64,000 bases of DNA from Alteromonas sp. C1M14 (lineage in GTDB: Bacteria; Pseudomonadota; Gammaproteobacteria; Enterobacterales; Alteromonadaceae). The position numbers and the translations under genes were made by a program. Positions 1 through 9,043 of the stretch are shown piece after piece (positions within the stretch are counted from its first letter, which is position 1; the number at the start of each line of letters is the position of its first letter). The notes beneath the pieces were generated by a model. That model worked only from the letters and a program-made list of their open reading frames with translations, made no database searches and was not told the origin of the DNA. The stretch is taken from NCBI RefSeq assembly GCF_018860965.1, contig NZ_JAHKQF010000013.1, forward strand, positions 124,001 through 188,000. Direction: 5' to 3'.

Positions 1-520
1 TCATTCGAAGAAAAAGATTAGAGCCTTGAATTCCAGGGTTGCCGGTTAAAAACAACTGGGCTTCTAATCTGGCTGGGGCGAGGATCTGGATAGGGCACTG
101 ACAGTTACTCTCGATTCGATTCAATCCGCTGGCTACCATATCTAATTCGTAAGACTGTACTGCTTTCACGCACTCTTCAAGATAACTGGGATGCCATGAG
201 TCATCATCATCTAAAAACGCTAACATTACATTTTCTGCAGCGTCCACTTGAGATGCCAGATATTTAACCGCGCTATTCCAACAACCACTTGCTCCATGAG
301 TGCGCGTGTTTACTCTATAAGTCACACTACAGTTCGGTATTTCGATGTCTTGAATAGAGTTTCGATTCAGGCTACGAATATCTAAATCAGAATCATCACA
401 TACTATTAGAAAGTCGGGAGGCTTAGATTGATGCGCTATTGATGGTAGCGAGCGTTCAGCCAGTAACATGTGACGATTTTTGGTGGCCACAATTACTGCT
501 ATCTTGATTTGTGACGTCAA
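1..520 (-). CDS. Family 2 glycosyltransferase, N-terminal part (cut by window edge)
   Basis: The minus frame is open from a TTG at 518-520 to the left edge, giving about 173 residues. The translation begins MTSQIKIAVIVATKNR, the usual first beta strand of a GT-A fold, and later has LAFLDDDDSWHPSYLEEC, which contains the metal and nucleotide-sugar binding Asp cluster of GT2 enzymes. It is followed by TGNPGIQGSNLFLR, typical of the acceptor side. The start is TTG because an in-frame stop lies two codons upstream and AAAGGA precedes it by about 10 bases. It presumably transfers a sugar onto a surface polysaccharide; donor and acceptor cannot be told. It borders an AT-rich region full of mobile-element debris, so it may belong to a variable surface-glycan locus lying to the left. 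Confidence 0.85.
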   Translation of the reverse strand, partial: MTSQIKIAVIVATKNRHMLLAERSLPSIAHQSKPPDFLIVCDDSDLDIRSLNRNSIQDIEIPNCSVTYRVNTRTHGASGCWNSAVKYLASQVDAAENVMLAFLDDDDSWHPSYLEECVKAVQSYELDMVASGLNRIESNCQCPIQILAPARLEAQLFLTGNPGIQGSNLFLRM

Positions 521-1419
521 ACTTTATCAGTCCTTTATTTATTAACGAGGTTTTTCGTGAGTTATCTAGAATACTAAGGAGAGCATTGAGTTCTCGAATG
601 ATGTTTAAAACCTTATTTTATACTCAAGAGTGTTTGCAACCTAATACTTAGACTGGAGAATGATATTACAGGGGGAAATAAATCAAATGAGTCAAATTAA
701 TATCCTTATTAATCCTGATTTGAGCACAGAGCAGAACTTAGAGCTGGTCGGATGTTAAAATATCTGTGCCGATTTGGCAATAAAAAGGCCGATTACGGAA
801 ACATATACTTTAGTATAAATTGTGGTGGCAGCGTGTCCACTTGTGTCAAAAGCATTTTGTAAAGGGTCGCGACTTATTTTCGAGTTCACTGCTTAGCGTT
901 GGTTATTATTACTTGACCACTACAGCTAAATAGAATGGGGTAGAGATCCCCTGTTCGAATCAGGGTAGACGCACCATCTATTAAGACGTTTCAAGTTATT
1001 AATCACTAACGTAACAAACCAAAAGTTCTATTTTCAAGTCACATGCAAACATAATGTATTTTTTCTAGTGTTATTTGACTAGCCTCCTGCTTTTCGTAAA
1101 AGTTACTCTTTTTTTACTTATCTAATTCTGTACTTATTCTCTGTAATGATTAATCTAGTGAAGACTCGTTGTATAATAAATATCGAATGCTGCACCTCGG
1201 TTATCGATGAATATCCAGACTCGGCAATATATAGAAGGTGCAGTATAGATTGATCTTACAGGACTAATTAAAAATGCTTTTATGACAGGAGGAAGGGAAG
1301 ATAAATCAACAGGTTCAATAAATGGTCGATACTTGTGGTCTATTGGTTGGCGTGTATCTAATAAGATAGATGAGTAATAGGTTAATTATACATGCCTGAA
1401 TAAAGAATATAGCCACACG
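521..1419. other. AT-rich non-coding stretch with no convincing gene
   Basis: No ORF of recognisable family was found on either strand. The stretch contains a tRNA 3' end (listed separately) and two very short ORFs, 687-758 (23 codons) and one of 31 codons ending near 1379, neither of which I recognise. Base composition is clearly AT-richer than the chromosome from 6 kb onward. Together with the decayed transposases and integrase that follow, it looks like the eroded end of an integrated element. Confidence 0.6.
949..976 (+). other. tRNA 3'-end fragment, probable integration (att) site
   Basis: The bases form a complete T arm (stem CCCTG/CAGGG around the canonical TTCGAAT loop), then seven bases TAGACGC in the position of the 3' acceptor strand, a discriminator A, and CCA. 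No matching GCGTCTA 5' acceptor strand, D arm or anticodon arm occurs at the right distance upstream, so this is not a whole tRNA gene. Phage and island integrases of the P4 type recombine at tRNA 3' ends and leave exactly such a partial copy. A decayed P4-type integrase lies 2.3 kb to the right. The identity of the donor tRNA was not determined. Confidence 0.6.
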
Positions 1420-1871
1420 ATTACACTACATCATCAACAGCAGTATACTGATAAATCCCTGGAGCGATTTTACATGTATCCATCTGAATTCGGTCGCCTG
1501 GAATAGGTCTTTGGTATCGAATAAAGTCCTTTTTCTTCCGGTGAAAAATTACTGGTTTCACTTCATGTTTAGTCAGCACTTTATGAATTGAAGCAAGGGA
1601 TAGCTGAAAGTTATGCTCGCGAAGAAATTCATTTTGAATTCGTCTGACACCAAGCTTTCCATCTTTTCTGAGGCTGAGAATCCACTCTTCGATTAGATTA
1701 TTAATGGGGAGTTGTGAGGGCGTCTAGAAACGTCCTGTAGGCCGTCTAGGCCTTTCTCTCTGTATCGCTTGTACCACTCTCTATTCCACACCGACGGCAA
1801 ACTAGGCCTGCATTATTGGTTTCTTCGTAAAGCTCAATCCACTTCAAACGCTGTTTAATTTCTTTATTCAT
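1420..1871 (-). pseudogene. Decayed IS481-type transposase fragment
   Basis: Read on the minus strand from the ATG at 1871, the first frame gives NKEIKQRLKWIELYEETNN and AGLVCRRCGI, the N-terminal helix-turn-helix of IS481-type transposases. A second frame continues with EWYKRYREKGLDGLQDVSRR, and a third with EEWILSLRKDGKLGVRRIQ and RYQRPIPGDRIQMDTCKIAP. The match ends at YTAVDD, where the integrase core should continue, and a stop follows. At least two frameshifts and loss of most of the DDE domain make it inactive. No terminal repeats were found. Confidence 0.8.
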
Positions 1872-2008
1872 AGAGTCATAGTATATTGAAACGATTTCTA
1901 TGAACCACACAAGTAAGCACCTAAATATTTTCAATCGACGATTTTAGCTAAAATGTTATAGATATGCTATTCTCCTTATATTAATTATTTGTTAGTAAAG
2001 GGGCATTG

Positions 2009-2881
2009 ATGGCTTGTCAAAAATCTGTATTCAATTTATGTTTTACCTCATTTTTAATTCTGCTATTAACTGGCTGTGGTGGCGGAGAAGGTTCTGAAAA
2101 TGCTTCCCCACAAGTACCGCAACCCATTTTAAATGCTCCTCAAAATGTTGAAGCGGTTGCGCAAGACGCGGAAATTTCAATTACATGGAGTAATGATGAT
2201 TCAGTTGAGTCCTATGATGTTTATCTAGCTTCTGAATTAGAATTCGATTTTGAAAATTACTCAGTATATGAAAATTCAATTAGGTTGCTTGATGTCACTT
2301 CACCCGTGATATACAAGCCAGATGATTTATCTCCCTTATATAGAGTTGTGGTCGTGGCAAAGCAAGGTTCGCTAGAAATCGCGAATTCTGATTTAATTAC
2401 GGTAGCACCGCGATATACCGACCAAGGTGATACTGTCCTAGATCTCCAGACAAACCTTATTTGGATGAAGTGTGCGGTTGGGCAAGAATTCAGTCAAGCG
2501 CAAAACACTTGTTTAGGTGATCCCGCGAGGTTATCGCATACAGAAACACAAACGTACATAGACGCCTATGCTCCTGAATTCCGTCTACCAACTGAATCGG
2601 AATTGATTACGCTAGTTTATTGCGATTCAGCTAAACCACGCTATTTCTTAACTGATACAGAAGAACAGTGTGAAGATACTAGTCAGGATGCCTCCATATA
2701 CAGTCCATTATTCTCTGGAAACATTTTCGTTGATATCAGTGGTTATCGTTCTTCAACTATTTACGACACTTCTCATGGAGCCGTTGTTTATACTAGAGTT
2801 TCTTTTGGGCGAATAGGAGGGAAATCTAATATTCAGGCGAGCGAGCCAGCCTCTACACACGTGAGGCTTGTGAAGAAATAA
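2009..2881 (+). CDS. Lipoprotein with Fn3-like region and DUF1566 (Lcl C-terminal) domain
   Basis: The N terminus carries a signal peptide ending in LLLTGCGGG, a lipobox with Cys near residue 23, so the product is probably a lipid-anchored envelope protein. Residues about 40-130 resemble a fibronectin type III fold (PQNVEAVAQDAEISITWSND). The C-terminal half has the DUF1566 pattern: DTVLDLQTNLIWMKC, then EFRLPTESELITLV, and VRLVKK at the end. ATG at 2009 is preferred to the in-frame TTG at 2006 because AAAGGGG lies five bases before it. The gene is AT-rich and flanked by transposase and integrase remnants, so it was probably acquired. Molecular function is unknown; DUF1566 proteins are usually exported and sometimes sugar-binding. 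Confidence 0.75.
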   Translation: MACQKSVFNLCFTSFLILLLTGCGGGEGSENASPQVPQPILNAPQNVEAVAQDAEISITWSNDDSVESYDVYLASELEFDFENYSVYENSIRLLDVTSPVIYKPDDLSPLYRVVVVAKQGSLEIANSDLITVAPRYTDQGDTVLDLQTNLIWMKCAVGQEFSQAQNTCLGDPARLSHTETQTYIDAYAPEFRLPTESELITLVYCDSAKPRYFLTDTEEQCEDTSQDASIYSPLFSGNIFVDISGYRSSTIYDTSHGAVVYTRVSFGRIGGKSNIQASEPASTHVRLVKK

Positions 2882-3137
2882 TAGCCAATGGCGTCAATGG
2901 TGATTAGTTGTACTTATTGAGCATTAAATCAGTATATTCTTCTTTATATTTTAATCTAGACTTTCCCCTGTCTGGAACTTTGGTTAGGTTAATTAATAAG
3001 CTGAAGCTGTAAGGTAAATCGAAATTTATACTTTCTATAAATCTATCTTGTTAGCCCGAAACAAATCAATATGATTTTCTTTATACACCTTCGTTGATCC
3101 CACATCGGCGTATGTAGCTCTTGCCTAAGGGTCTTAA

Positions 3138-3257
3138 CCTGCGTTATCAAACATATGTATAGCCAGTGTGTAGCGTGATTTTTTCATAGTCGTCTCCTGC
3201 ATTAATCATTGCAGAAAACTCCAATTAAGTCTGTCTCAGTTTAGGGGAAGTGGACAC
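3138..3257 (-). mobile_element. Left-end remnant of an IS3-family insertion sequence
   Basis: On the minus strand the segment begins TGTCCACTTCCCCTAAACTG, an IS3-like terminal repeat, and about 70 bases later has GGAGACGACT followed by ATG at 3187 and the codons MKKSRYT, the characteristic start of IS3-family OrfA proteins. Similarity stops after these seven residues and a stop codon follows at once. Only the left end of the element survives. Its edge abuts the integrase remnant, which suggests the IS once inserted into or beside that gene. Confidence 0.55.
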
Positions 3258-3549
3258 CATAGCTCGTAAAAAGTGCAGCGAGTATCGAATATTATTGGCA
3301 GAGAGCGTTGATCCAGAATTACATCGTTAAGAAGCAATAAGGCAAGCCGAATCGCATTCTAATACGTTTAGGATTGTTGGTGAAAAATGGATTGAAAGTT
3401 ACAGCTCGAAGAAACCTAAAATCACGGCAGACAAAATGTGTCGGCTGTTAGATAATCATCTATTTCCAAAGCTTGGGAAGGCTGCCGTTGATTATATAAC
3501 AGCATCCCACGTGTTATTGAGGTACTACAGATGGGGACGTGAACTGTAA
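3250..3549 (+). pseudogene. Truncated P4-type tyrosine integrase remnant
   Basis: One plus frame reads ARKKCSEYRILLAESVDPEL, an in-frame TAA at 3328, then NTFRIVGEKWIESYSSKKP and CRLLDNHLFPKLGKAAVDYI. These match the end of the N-terminal arm-binding domain (the L-A-x-G-x-D-P turn) and the SAM-like core-binding domain of P4-family integrases. The frame stops at 3547-3549, before the catalytic domain that would carry the Arg-His-Arg-Tyr residues. With an internal stop, no start and no catalytic half it cannot be active. It fits with the tRNA 3' end at 949-976 as the trace of an island that used a tRNA attachment site. Confidence 0.75.
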
Positions 3550-3759
3550 TCTTAGATAGAGGACATCGTGTTAAAATTGAATTATCTAAAACGAAAAGTT
3601 CTTGCTCAAATAGATCATCATATAGTGCTGTTTGTAATGGCTCTGGTTCCTCGATAGGATCACTAAAACAATTGACGGATATCTCACTACATAGAGATCT
3701 AAATAATTGTTTGAGTGACATTATTACTAGTAACAAAAAATATACCTTAGGGAAAGAGG

Positions 3760-5145
3760 ATGAAAAATAGAAATTATAAAAATACCATCACGGTTTGTAG
3801 AGAAAAAAGTAGTGGTAAAAATTTTCCCGCAACGTTTGATACCAGAAATAATGACATTTGCGCTGAAGTTTATAATTGGGAAGAGTTTTATTCTTTTGAT
3901 AATGGGGAGCTAATTCTCGAAGACACCAATGTCAACTTTATCTCATTGCACAACTGTATTATTTCACCTTCAGCAATATGTAGATCTGGGAAGAGGTATA
4001 ATAAAAATATCGTTCATTCGGATTCAGCTGTTATTGGCCCCAGTCCATGGGGAATTTCCGATAAGATTAAAAGAATACACTTTTCGATCGATGAGGCTTT
4101 AGAGCTTTTTTCGAATGGTAATATTTTGATTGACTTTGTTCATAAATATAGAAATGGAGATTTTAATTCTAGTCTTTTTAGTATTGCAGTTTCTGGATAT
4201 AAAATTACTTTTAATATTTCGTTCGGTATAAATTCTGATTTAAATGTTGACCCGATAATAAAGGGTATTAATTGTTGCGTTGAATTTAATGAGCCAATTA
4301 ACCTTGAAGACATTCATAATGGTATATGGTGTGTTTTGAGCTTTGTAACTCTATGCTTGGGTAATACGATTTTGCCGAAAAATGTCAGTATATCGAGATG
4401 TACATATGATAAATGGAATGAGCATATAGAACAAAACTATCAAGAAGACTTTAAACTGAGCATGCATGAAGTGATGTGGGTAGACCAAAGATTCGGTGAG
4501 CGATTTAAACAGAGTAGAATGGCTCTATATCGGGTTAACACTGAAGATGAAATGGATTTATTTGCGGCTGCACTGAAGGTTTGGGTCCAGCTTACTGATA
4601 CTGATTGGGGTGATGCATCAAGGCATATGCACAGGACCTTATCTTTAAACCAGAATCATTTTACGTCTGAAAGAGCTTTAAACGCCTTCCGTTGGTTAGA
4701 GTCCATTCCAACTTTCTTACCGAAGAAATTAGGAAGAGATAACGTTATTGATGATCTTGTAAATTTGGTGATTGAAAAGACTTCAGAGTACGATTTCATT
4801 CAAGATCGAGGGCGAATTAACGGGTTGTTGAGTAAATTAAACTATGAAACCTTTAGAAAGCAAATTGATAGGACGATACAAGAGCTTTCCTTAGAATTTC
4901 CATTGTTGGATACAATTCCTTCTATCACTGCTCATTTAATCAATTCTAGATTAGTGAGAGCAAAGGCTGCACATGGACTTCTAGATTGGAAGGTCAAAGA
5001 TAAAATTGACCCATTTAAAAGTGTTATTGCTCTTGAGACTCTATGCTTTTTATTAACAATGAAAGAATTACCACGTTCAGATTTTATAAACAACTCTATG
5101 GAATTTTATCGTATATTAGATGATGCAAAGCGTTCTTTGCGTTGA
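3760..5145 (+). CDS. HEPN-domain protein, possibly ApeA-like phage-defence protein
   Basis: This 461-residue ORF is intact, AT-rich and preceded by GGGAAAGAGG. Residues about 1-215 look like a beta-rich domain, and residues about 255-461 are mainly helical. The C-terminal part contains SRLVRAKAAHGLLDW, where Arg400 and His405 form an R-x4-H motif followed by Gly, the catalytic signature of HEPN ribonucleases. The overall plan (beta-rich N-terminal domain, then HEPN) resembles ApeA-type abortive-infection proteins, which are single-gene defence systems that cut RNA after phage sensing. Standing alone among integrase and transposase remnants is typical of defence genes. The family call is from pattern only; it might instead be an unrelated HEPN-like protein. 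Confidence 0.5.
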   Translation: MKNRNYKNTITVCREKSSGKNFPATFDTRNNDICAEVYNWEEFYSFDNGELILEDTNVNFISLHNCIISPSAICRSGKRYNKNIVHSDSAVIGPSPWGISDKIKRIHFSIDEALELFSNGNILIDFVHKYRNGDFNSSLFSIAVSGYKITFNISFGINSDLNVDPIIKGINCCVEFNEPINLEDIHNGIWCVLSFVTLCLGNTILPKNVSISRCTYDKWNEHIEQNYQEDFKLSMHEVMWVDQRFGERFKQSRMALYRVNTEDEMDLFAAALKVWVQLTDTDWGDASRHMHRTLSLNQNHFTSERALNAFRWLESIPTFLPKKLGRDNVIDDLVNLVIEKTSEYDFIQDRGRINGLLSKLNYETFRKQIDRTIQELSLEFPLLDTIPSITAHLINSRLVRAKAAHGLLDWKVKDKIDPFKSVIALETLCFLLTMKELPRSDFINNSMEFYRILDDAKRSLR

Positions 5146-5343
5146 AATTTTCAATGAAGGAAGTTCATAAATAATGATATCTTTTATATTGCTTTGTTAG
5201 ACAAAAGGGATGATATCCTTTACAGCTAAAGGAAACTAAGGTTGTTTTGGTAGGATATGGTGTTTATATGTGCTGGGTTACTAATTTTATGTACCTGCCA
5301 ATCTCAATTTATTCTATAGAAAGTTAAGGATGGGAAGATTAAT

Positions 5344-5757
5344 ATGAATAAGAAAGAGCTTGAAGCTCTCGCAAAGGAAGCGGTCAAAGGCATTAAAACA
5401 CCTGAAGACTTAAATGAATTCAGTGAGCTATTGAAAAAGATCACCGTTGAAGCGGCATTGAACGCTGAAATGGATGAACATCTTTTTTACGAAAAGCACC
5501 AAAAACTCTACCTCAGCGAACAATCGCCACGGTAAGAGCAGTAAAAGGGTTAAAACCGAAGATTGGGAGTTTGAATTCGACACGCTTCGCGACCGTGAAG
5601 GCTCCTTTGTGCTCAAAATCGTTAAAAAGCATTAATTCCGCTTTGCATCCATGGACGATAAAATCCTGCGGCTATACGCGCAGAGCATAAGCACTCGTGA
5701 AATAGTTGCTGCATTCGATGAATGGTACGGCAGAACAAAGATTAAAAAGAGTACCTT
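5344..5757 (+). pseudogene. Decayed IS256-family transposase, N-terminal fragment
   Basis: The first frame from ATG 5344 reads NKKELEALAKEAVKGIKTPE and then KKITVEAALNAEMDEHLFYE, the conserved start of IS256-family transposases, and stops at 5533-5535. A second frame continues with the downstream parts of the same family: SSKRVKTEDWEFEFDTLRDR, then a stop, then SMDDKILRLYAQSISTREIV and AAFDEWYG. At least one frameshift and one in-frame stop break it, and the catalytic DDE core is missing. No terminal repeats were identified. Confidence 0.8.
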
Positions 5758-5910
5758 CTTTACTGAAGCCAAATATTTTTTCTCACTAGTAGTTAGCGTC
5801 ACTTGAATGGAGGCTTGTATGAGGCGGTACATTGTAATGATTAACACCGCTCATAGCTGCGCTAATATGTTATAATCGTTGAATTAATTCTTTTTATGTC
5901 ATTGTAGTTT

Positions 5911-6234
5911 ATGGCCCAGTTTCTCTCTCCAATTAATCAGTTTCTTAGTCCTTATTACGATCAGATGAGCTTGATGTTAATAGCGACGCTATTGGTAATC
6001 TATGGCGATCTCATCAATAAGCACATCAAACAGTTCATCAAAGGTTACCATTTTTTACTGCGCAGCCTGTTGTTTGTAGTCTTGTGTGCCTTTGGCTATG
6101 GGGCGTTGACCTTATGGGCCGCGCCGTTATTTAAACATATAATTTTTTATCTGCCTTATCACTATCGCGGCGTCGCGTTTATCGGTGCGTTCTTGGTGAT
6201 GGGGCTATTGGCCGAACGACGGCGTTATATTTAA
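5911..6234 (+). CDS. DUF3392 family membrane protein
   Basis: A 107-residue protein with three likely membrane segments: about residues 19-34 (SLMLIATLLVIYGDL), 45-70 (FLLRSLLFVVLCAFGYGALT) and 84-101 (YRGVAFIGAFLVMGLLA). The pattern FLSPYYDQMSLMLIATLLVI and the basic GLLAERRRYI end match DUF3392, a small inner-membrane family found in Alteromonas, Vibrio and relatives. Function is unknown. Base composition returns here to that of the chromosome, so this gene marks the right edge of the mobile-element scar. Confidence 0.85.
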   Translation: MAQFLSPINQFLSPYYDQMSLMLIATLLVIYGDLINKHIKQFIKGYHFLLRSLLFVVLCAFGYGALTLWAAPLFKHIIFYLPYHYRGVAFIGAFLVMGLLAERRRYI

Positions 6235-6307
6235 AAGGGGCGCTTTTGAACGACAATCATTTATCTGCTACTTTTTATCAAACTCAACGCAAGGTGACCG
6301 CGGTTAA

Positions 6308-6514
6308 ATGAATAAGCAAAAAAGCCCCATAGATCCAGCATGCTGCCCCTTGTGCAACAGTCCAAATCAATGCGCCAATGTATCAGGCAGTGAGCAACCT
6401 TGTTGGTGCATGGCCGCAGACGTTGTGTTTACTCCCCATGTGTTGCAACAAGTACCGGCCAATCTCAAACACAAAGCCTGTATTTGCCAAGGGTGCGCCA
6501 AAAAGCCCAATTAA
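6308..6514 (+). CDS. Small cysteine-rich CWC-type protein
   Basis: A 68-residue protein with Cys pairs CCPLCNSPNQC, CWCM and CICQGC. The CPLC...C...CWC...C.C..C order is that of the Cys-rich CWC family, a putative zinc-binding or redox protein of unknown role. The start ATG overlaps (ATGA) the stop of a possible 21-codon leader ORF starting with TTG at 6246 just after AAAAGGGG, so the gene may be translationally coupled to it, though the leader is speculative. It lies 70 bases after the DUF3392 gene and is probably cotranscribed. Confidence 0.75.
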   Translation: MNKQKSPIDPACCPLCNSPNQCANVSGSEQPCWCMAADVVFTPHVLQQVPANLKHKACICQGCAKKPN

Positions 6515-6671
6515 AAGCAGTGCTTCCCTTTGGGAATAATGAACTTCTTTGGTAAGACTGGTTCAACATAATTGTGCACCGGCTACCTTATTTTTGATAA
6601 TCTTGAATCGGTAAGGCGCGTAGCCACATAATAGCTACCGTTCTGTTTAACATACTTTTTAAGGAATGGTT

Positions 6672-7292
6672 TTGAAGCAAACCCATTTTTATCAACCCAA
6701 AGACGGGCATGGCCTTGCTCACGATCCATTTAACGCCATTATTGCACCGCGCCCCATTGGGTGGATATCCACAAAGTCTAAGTCTGGGGTGCTAAATCTT
6801 GCGCCTTATAGCTTTTTTAACGCGTTAAACTATACGCCCCCCATTATTGGTTTTTCGGTGGTAGGCAGTAAAAAAGATTCCCTTATTAACGTGCAGGAAA
6901 CCGGTGAATTCTGCTGGAACCTAGTGTCTGAAGATTTAGCAAAAGCGATGAATACAACCAGTAAACCCCTGACGTTCGATGAAAGTGAATTTGACCATGC
7001 CGGGCTTGCCAGTGTAAAAAGCGAAGTGGTTGATGTACCTCGGGTTAAGGCAAGCAAAGTAAGTATGGAATGCAAGCTGAGTGATGTGGTGCAGCTAAAA
7101 ACAGCCAGCGGCGATGCCGTCAATAGTTGGTTTGTTATCGGCGAAGTGGTGGGTGTGCATATCGATAAATCCCTCATAGAAAATGGCGTTTACCGTACCC
7201 TTAAAAGTGCGCCTGTCACCCGGGGTGGCGGGCAAGGTGATTACTTTACGCTATCTAAAGACAACTTTTTTGAAATGCTACGGCCGGAATAA
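6672..7292 (+). CDS. Flavin reductase-like (FMN-binding split barrel) family protein
   Basis: The sequence HDPFNAIIAPRPIGWIST, followed by GVLNLAPYSFFNALNYTPP and later TGEFCWNLVSEDLA, is the signature of DIM6/NTAB-type flavin reductases that bind FMN in a split beta barrel. The C terminus has YRTLKSAPVTRGGGQGDYFT. AAGGA at 6661-6665 touches the ATG at 6666 but lies six bases before the in-frame TTG at 6672, and homologues usually begin close to HFY, so TTG 6672 is chosen. The protein is cytoplasmic, about 206 residues, and stands alone. Substrate is unknown; it probably reduces flavin or uses FMN on a small molecule. Confidence 0.8.
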   Translation: MKQTHFYQPKDGHGLAHDPFNAIIAPRPIGWISTKSKSGVLNLAPYSFFNALNYTPPIIGFSVVGSKKDSLINVQETGEFCWNLVSEDLAKAMNTTSKPLTFDESEFDHAGLASVKSEVVDVPRVKASKVSMECKLSDVVQLKTASGDAVNSWFVIGEVVGVHIDKSLIENGVYRTLKSAPVTRGGGQGDYFTLSKDNFFEMLRPE

Positions 7293-7386
7293 TTGTCACT
7301 GTTCGTAAAGAAAGCCTCTGTCTTCATCATCCTGATAGAAGACGTTGAATAATATAAAAATTTAAATATAACGATTCGAGATAACG

Positions 7387-8712
7387 ATGAACCCAGTTGT
7401 TTTATCTGTTTGTATCATGCTGGTTTTGGCATTGATGCGTGTAAATGTGGTGGTGGCGCTTGTTTTTAGTGCCATCGTTGGTGGCTGGTATTCTGGCATG
7501 AGTCTAATCGACGCCGTATCAACCTTTGAAAGTGGCTTAGGTGGCGGGGCAACCATTGCCTTAAGTTATGCTATGTTGGGTACGTTTGCCGTGGCAATTT
7601 CTCGTTCTGGGGTAACAGATTTGCTGGCACAATCTGTTATCAAGCGTTTTATTGGGCATGACAATCAAGCGGCGTCTACCGGTTTAAAATACGCGCTGAT
7701 TTTTGCGTTGCTGCTTATTACCATGTCATCGCAAAACATTATTCCTGTGCACATTGCCTTTATTCCGATTTTGATCCCCCCTCTATTAGGTGTTTTTGCC
7801 AAACTGAAACTTGACCGACGTTTAGTCGCCTGTGTCTTAACCTTCGGTTTGATTACGCCATATATGGTGTTACCTATTGGCTTTGGAGGTATTTTTTTAA
7901 ACAATATCCTACTTAAAAACTTGCACGATAATGGCCTTGCCGGCATCACTGCCGCGCAAATTCCTCATGCCATGTTATTGCCTGGTGCCGGTATGGTTTT
8001 TGGTTTGTTAGTGGCGGTATTTATCAGTTATCGCAAACCCCGAGAATATACCGTGAGCGAATACACCGCGCCCCAAGCTGAAACCCAACCCATCAACCAA
8101 AAGCACATTATCGTATCCATCGTCGCCATCATTGCTGCGCTGGGTGTGCAATTGTTGTCTGGCTCGATGATTATCGGTGCTTTAGTGGGTTTTACCGTTT
8201 TTAACCTAGGCGGTGTGGTTGCCTGGAAAGACACCAACGACGTATTTACTAAAGGTGTCCACTTGATGGCAATGATTGGGTTTATCATGATTGCGGCGGC
8301 GGGTTTTGCTGAAGTGATGAAAGCCACCAATGGCGTGGAAAGCTTGGTTCAGTCGTTATCGACCTCTATTGGCGACAACAAGCCGCTCGCGGCCTTTCTT
8401 ATGCTGGTTGTGGGTTTATTAGTCACGATGGGTATTGGTTCGTCGTTTTCAACCATTCCAATTATTGCGACTATTTATGTGCCACTTGCTATAGCGTTTG
8501 GGTTTTCACCCATGGCTACCGTGGCGCTTGTGGGCACGGCAGCGGCTCTTGGTGATGCGGGTTCACCAGCATCAGATTCAACCTTGGGGCCAACATCAGG
8601 GTTAAACGTTGACGGGCAACACGAACACATTTGGCAGACGGTGGTGCCTACCTTTTTGCATTACAACCTGCCATTGATCGCCTTTGGTTGGTTAGCGGCC
8701 ATGACACTCTAA
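7387..8712 (+). CDS. Na+/H+ antiporter family permease (NhaC-like, COG2056 type)
   Basis: A 441-residue, very hydrophobic protein with about 11-12 membrane helices spread over its length. The conserved pieces [40 protein letters not shown] and [20 protein letters not shown] are typical of the IT-superfamily antiporter family sometimes annotated as Na+/H+ or amino acid antiporters. It would exchange a cation or small organic ion against protons or sodium at the inner membrane. It is monocistronic. The substrate cannot be read from the sequence. Confidence 0.75.
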   Translation: MNPVVLSVCIMLVLALMRVNVVVALVFSAIVGGWYSGMSLIDAVSTFESGLGGGATIALSYAMLGTFAVAISRSGVTDLLAQSVIKRFIGHDNQAASTGLKYALIFALLLITMSSQNIIPVHIAFIPILIPPLLGVFAKLKLDRRLVACVLTFGLITPYMVLPIGFGGIFLNNILLKNLHDNGLAGITAAQIPHAMLLPGAGMVFGLLVAVFISYRKPREYTVSEYTAPQAETQPINQKHIIVSIVAIIAALGVQLLSGSMIIGALVGFTVFNLGGVVAWKDTNDVFTKGVHLMAMIGFIMIAAAGFAEVMKATNGVESLVQSLSTSIGDNKPLAAFLMLVVGLLVTMGIGSSFSTIPIIATIYVPLAIAFGFSPMATVALVGTAAALGDAGSPASDSTLGPTSGLNVDGQHEHIWQTVVPTFLHYNLPLIAFGWLAAMTL

Positions 8713-8734
8713 ATAGACGGGGTCTGGTAACCCT

Positions 8735-9043
8735 TTAGGTTTCAGGCCCATCTAGGGTAAATACCAAATGTCGGCGCATGTCTTTTAGCACCACGCCTTT
8801 TTTCACGAGGGCTGCACTTAAACGCTTTTGCCATATTTTCAATGTGGGCTGGGCAGCGATTAGTGCGGCCTCATCTGCAAACTGAAAACGCAGTAAAAGG
8901 GAATCGGGGAAGTGGTGATATTGCATGTCAAACCAACATTGCAGCATACCCTCAAGTTCTTCCCGGCCTTGTTGTTCAAGGGTATCAGCAACGCTTAATA
9001 CGCAGGCTTGCTGTTTTCGTTGTACGCTAGACAGTGTTTTCAT
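8735..9043 (-). CDS. Small conserved hypothetical protein
   Basis: A 102-residue protein with no signal peptide or membrane helix, predicted helical at the N terminus (KQQACVLSVADTLEQQGREE). Its start overlaps the end of the yaeQ-type gene upstream by four bases, so the two are cotranscribed and probably translationally coupled. Similar short proteins in Alteromonadales and Vibrionales are often labelled Fis-like regulators, but I see no Fis-type helix-turn-helix signature here. No function is assigned. Confidence 0.55.
   Translation of the reverse strand: MKTLSSVQRKQQACVLSVADTLEQQGREELEGMLQCWFDMQYHHFPDSLLLRFQFADEAALIAAQPTLKIWQKRLSAALVKKGVVLKDMRRHLVFTLDGPET

Noticed and set aside
687..758. 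23-codon ORF after an AGGGGG sequence
   Set aside because: Too short, with a long spacer and no known relative.
901..976. A complete tRNA gene
   Set aside because: The 5' acceptor strand, D arm and anticodon arm do not pair; only the T arm and 3' acceptor end are present.
833..3257. Inverted repeat GTGTCCACTT (833-842) and AAGTGGACAC (3248-3257) as ends of one insertion sequence
   Set aside because: Only about ten bases match, no target duplication flanks them, and unrelated genes lie between; only the right one continues into IS3-like sequence.
3422..3736. 104-residue minus-strand ORF
   Set aside because: It lies antisense to the integrase remnant and the spacer before the HEPN gene, has no Shine-Dalgarno and no family resemblance.
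3543..3770. Ser-rich plus-strand frame of 75 codons overlapping the HEPN gene start
   Set aside because: It has no ATG, GTG or well-placed TTG start and no recognisable family, although its TAG overlaps the next gene in a way that mimics coupling.
6246..6311. 21-codon TTG-start leader ORF before the CWC gene
   Set aside because: Spacing after AAAAGGGG is plausible, but without conservation data it cannot be called a gene.
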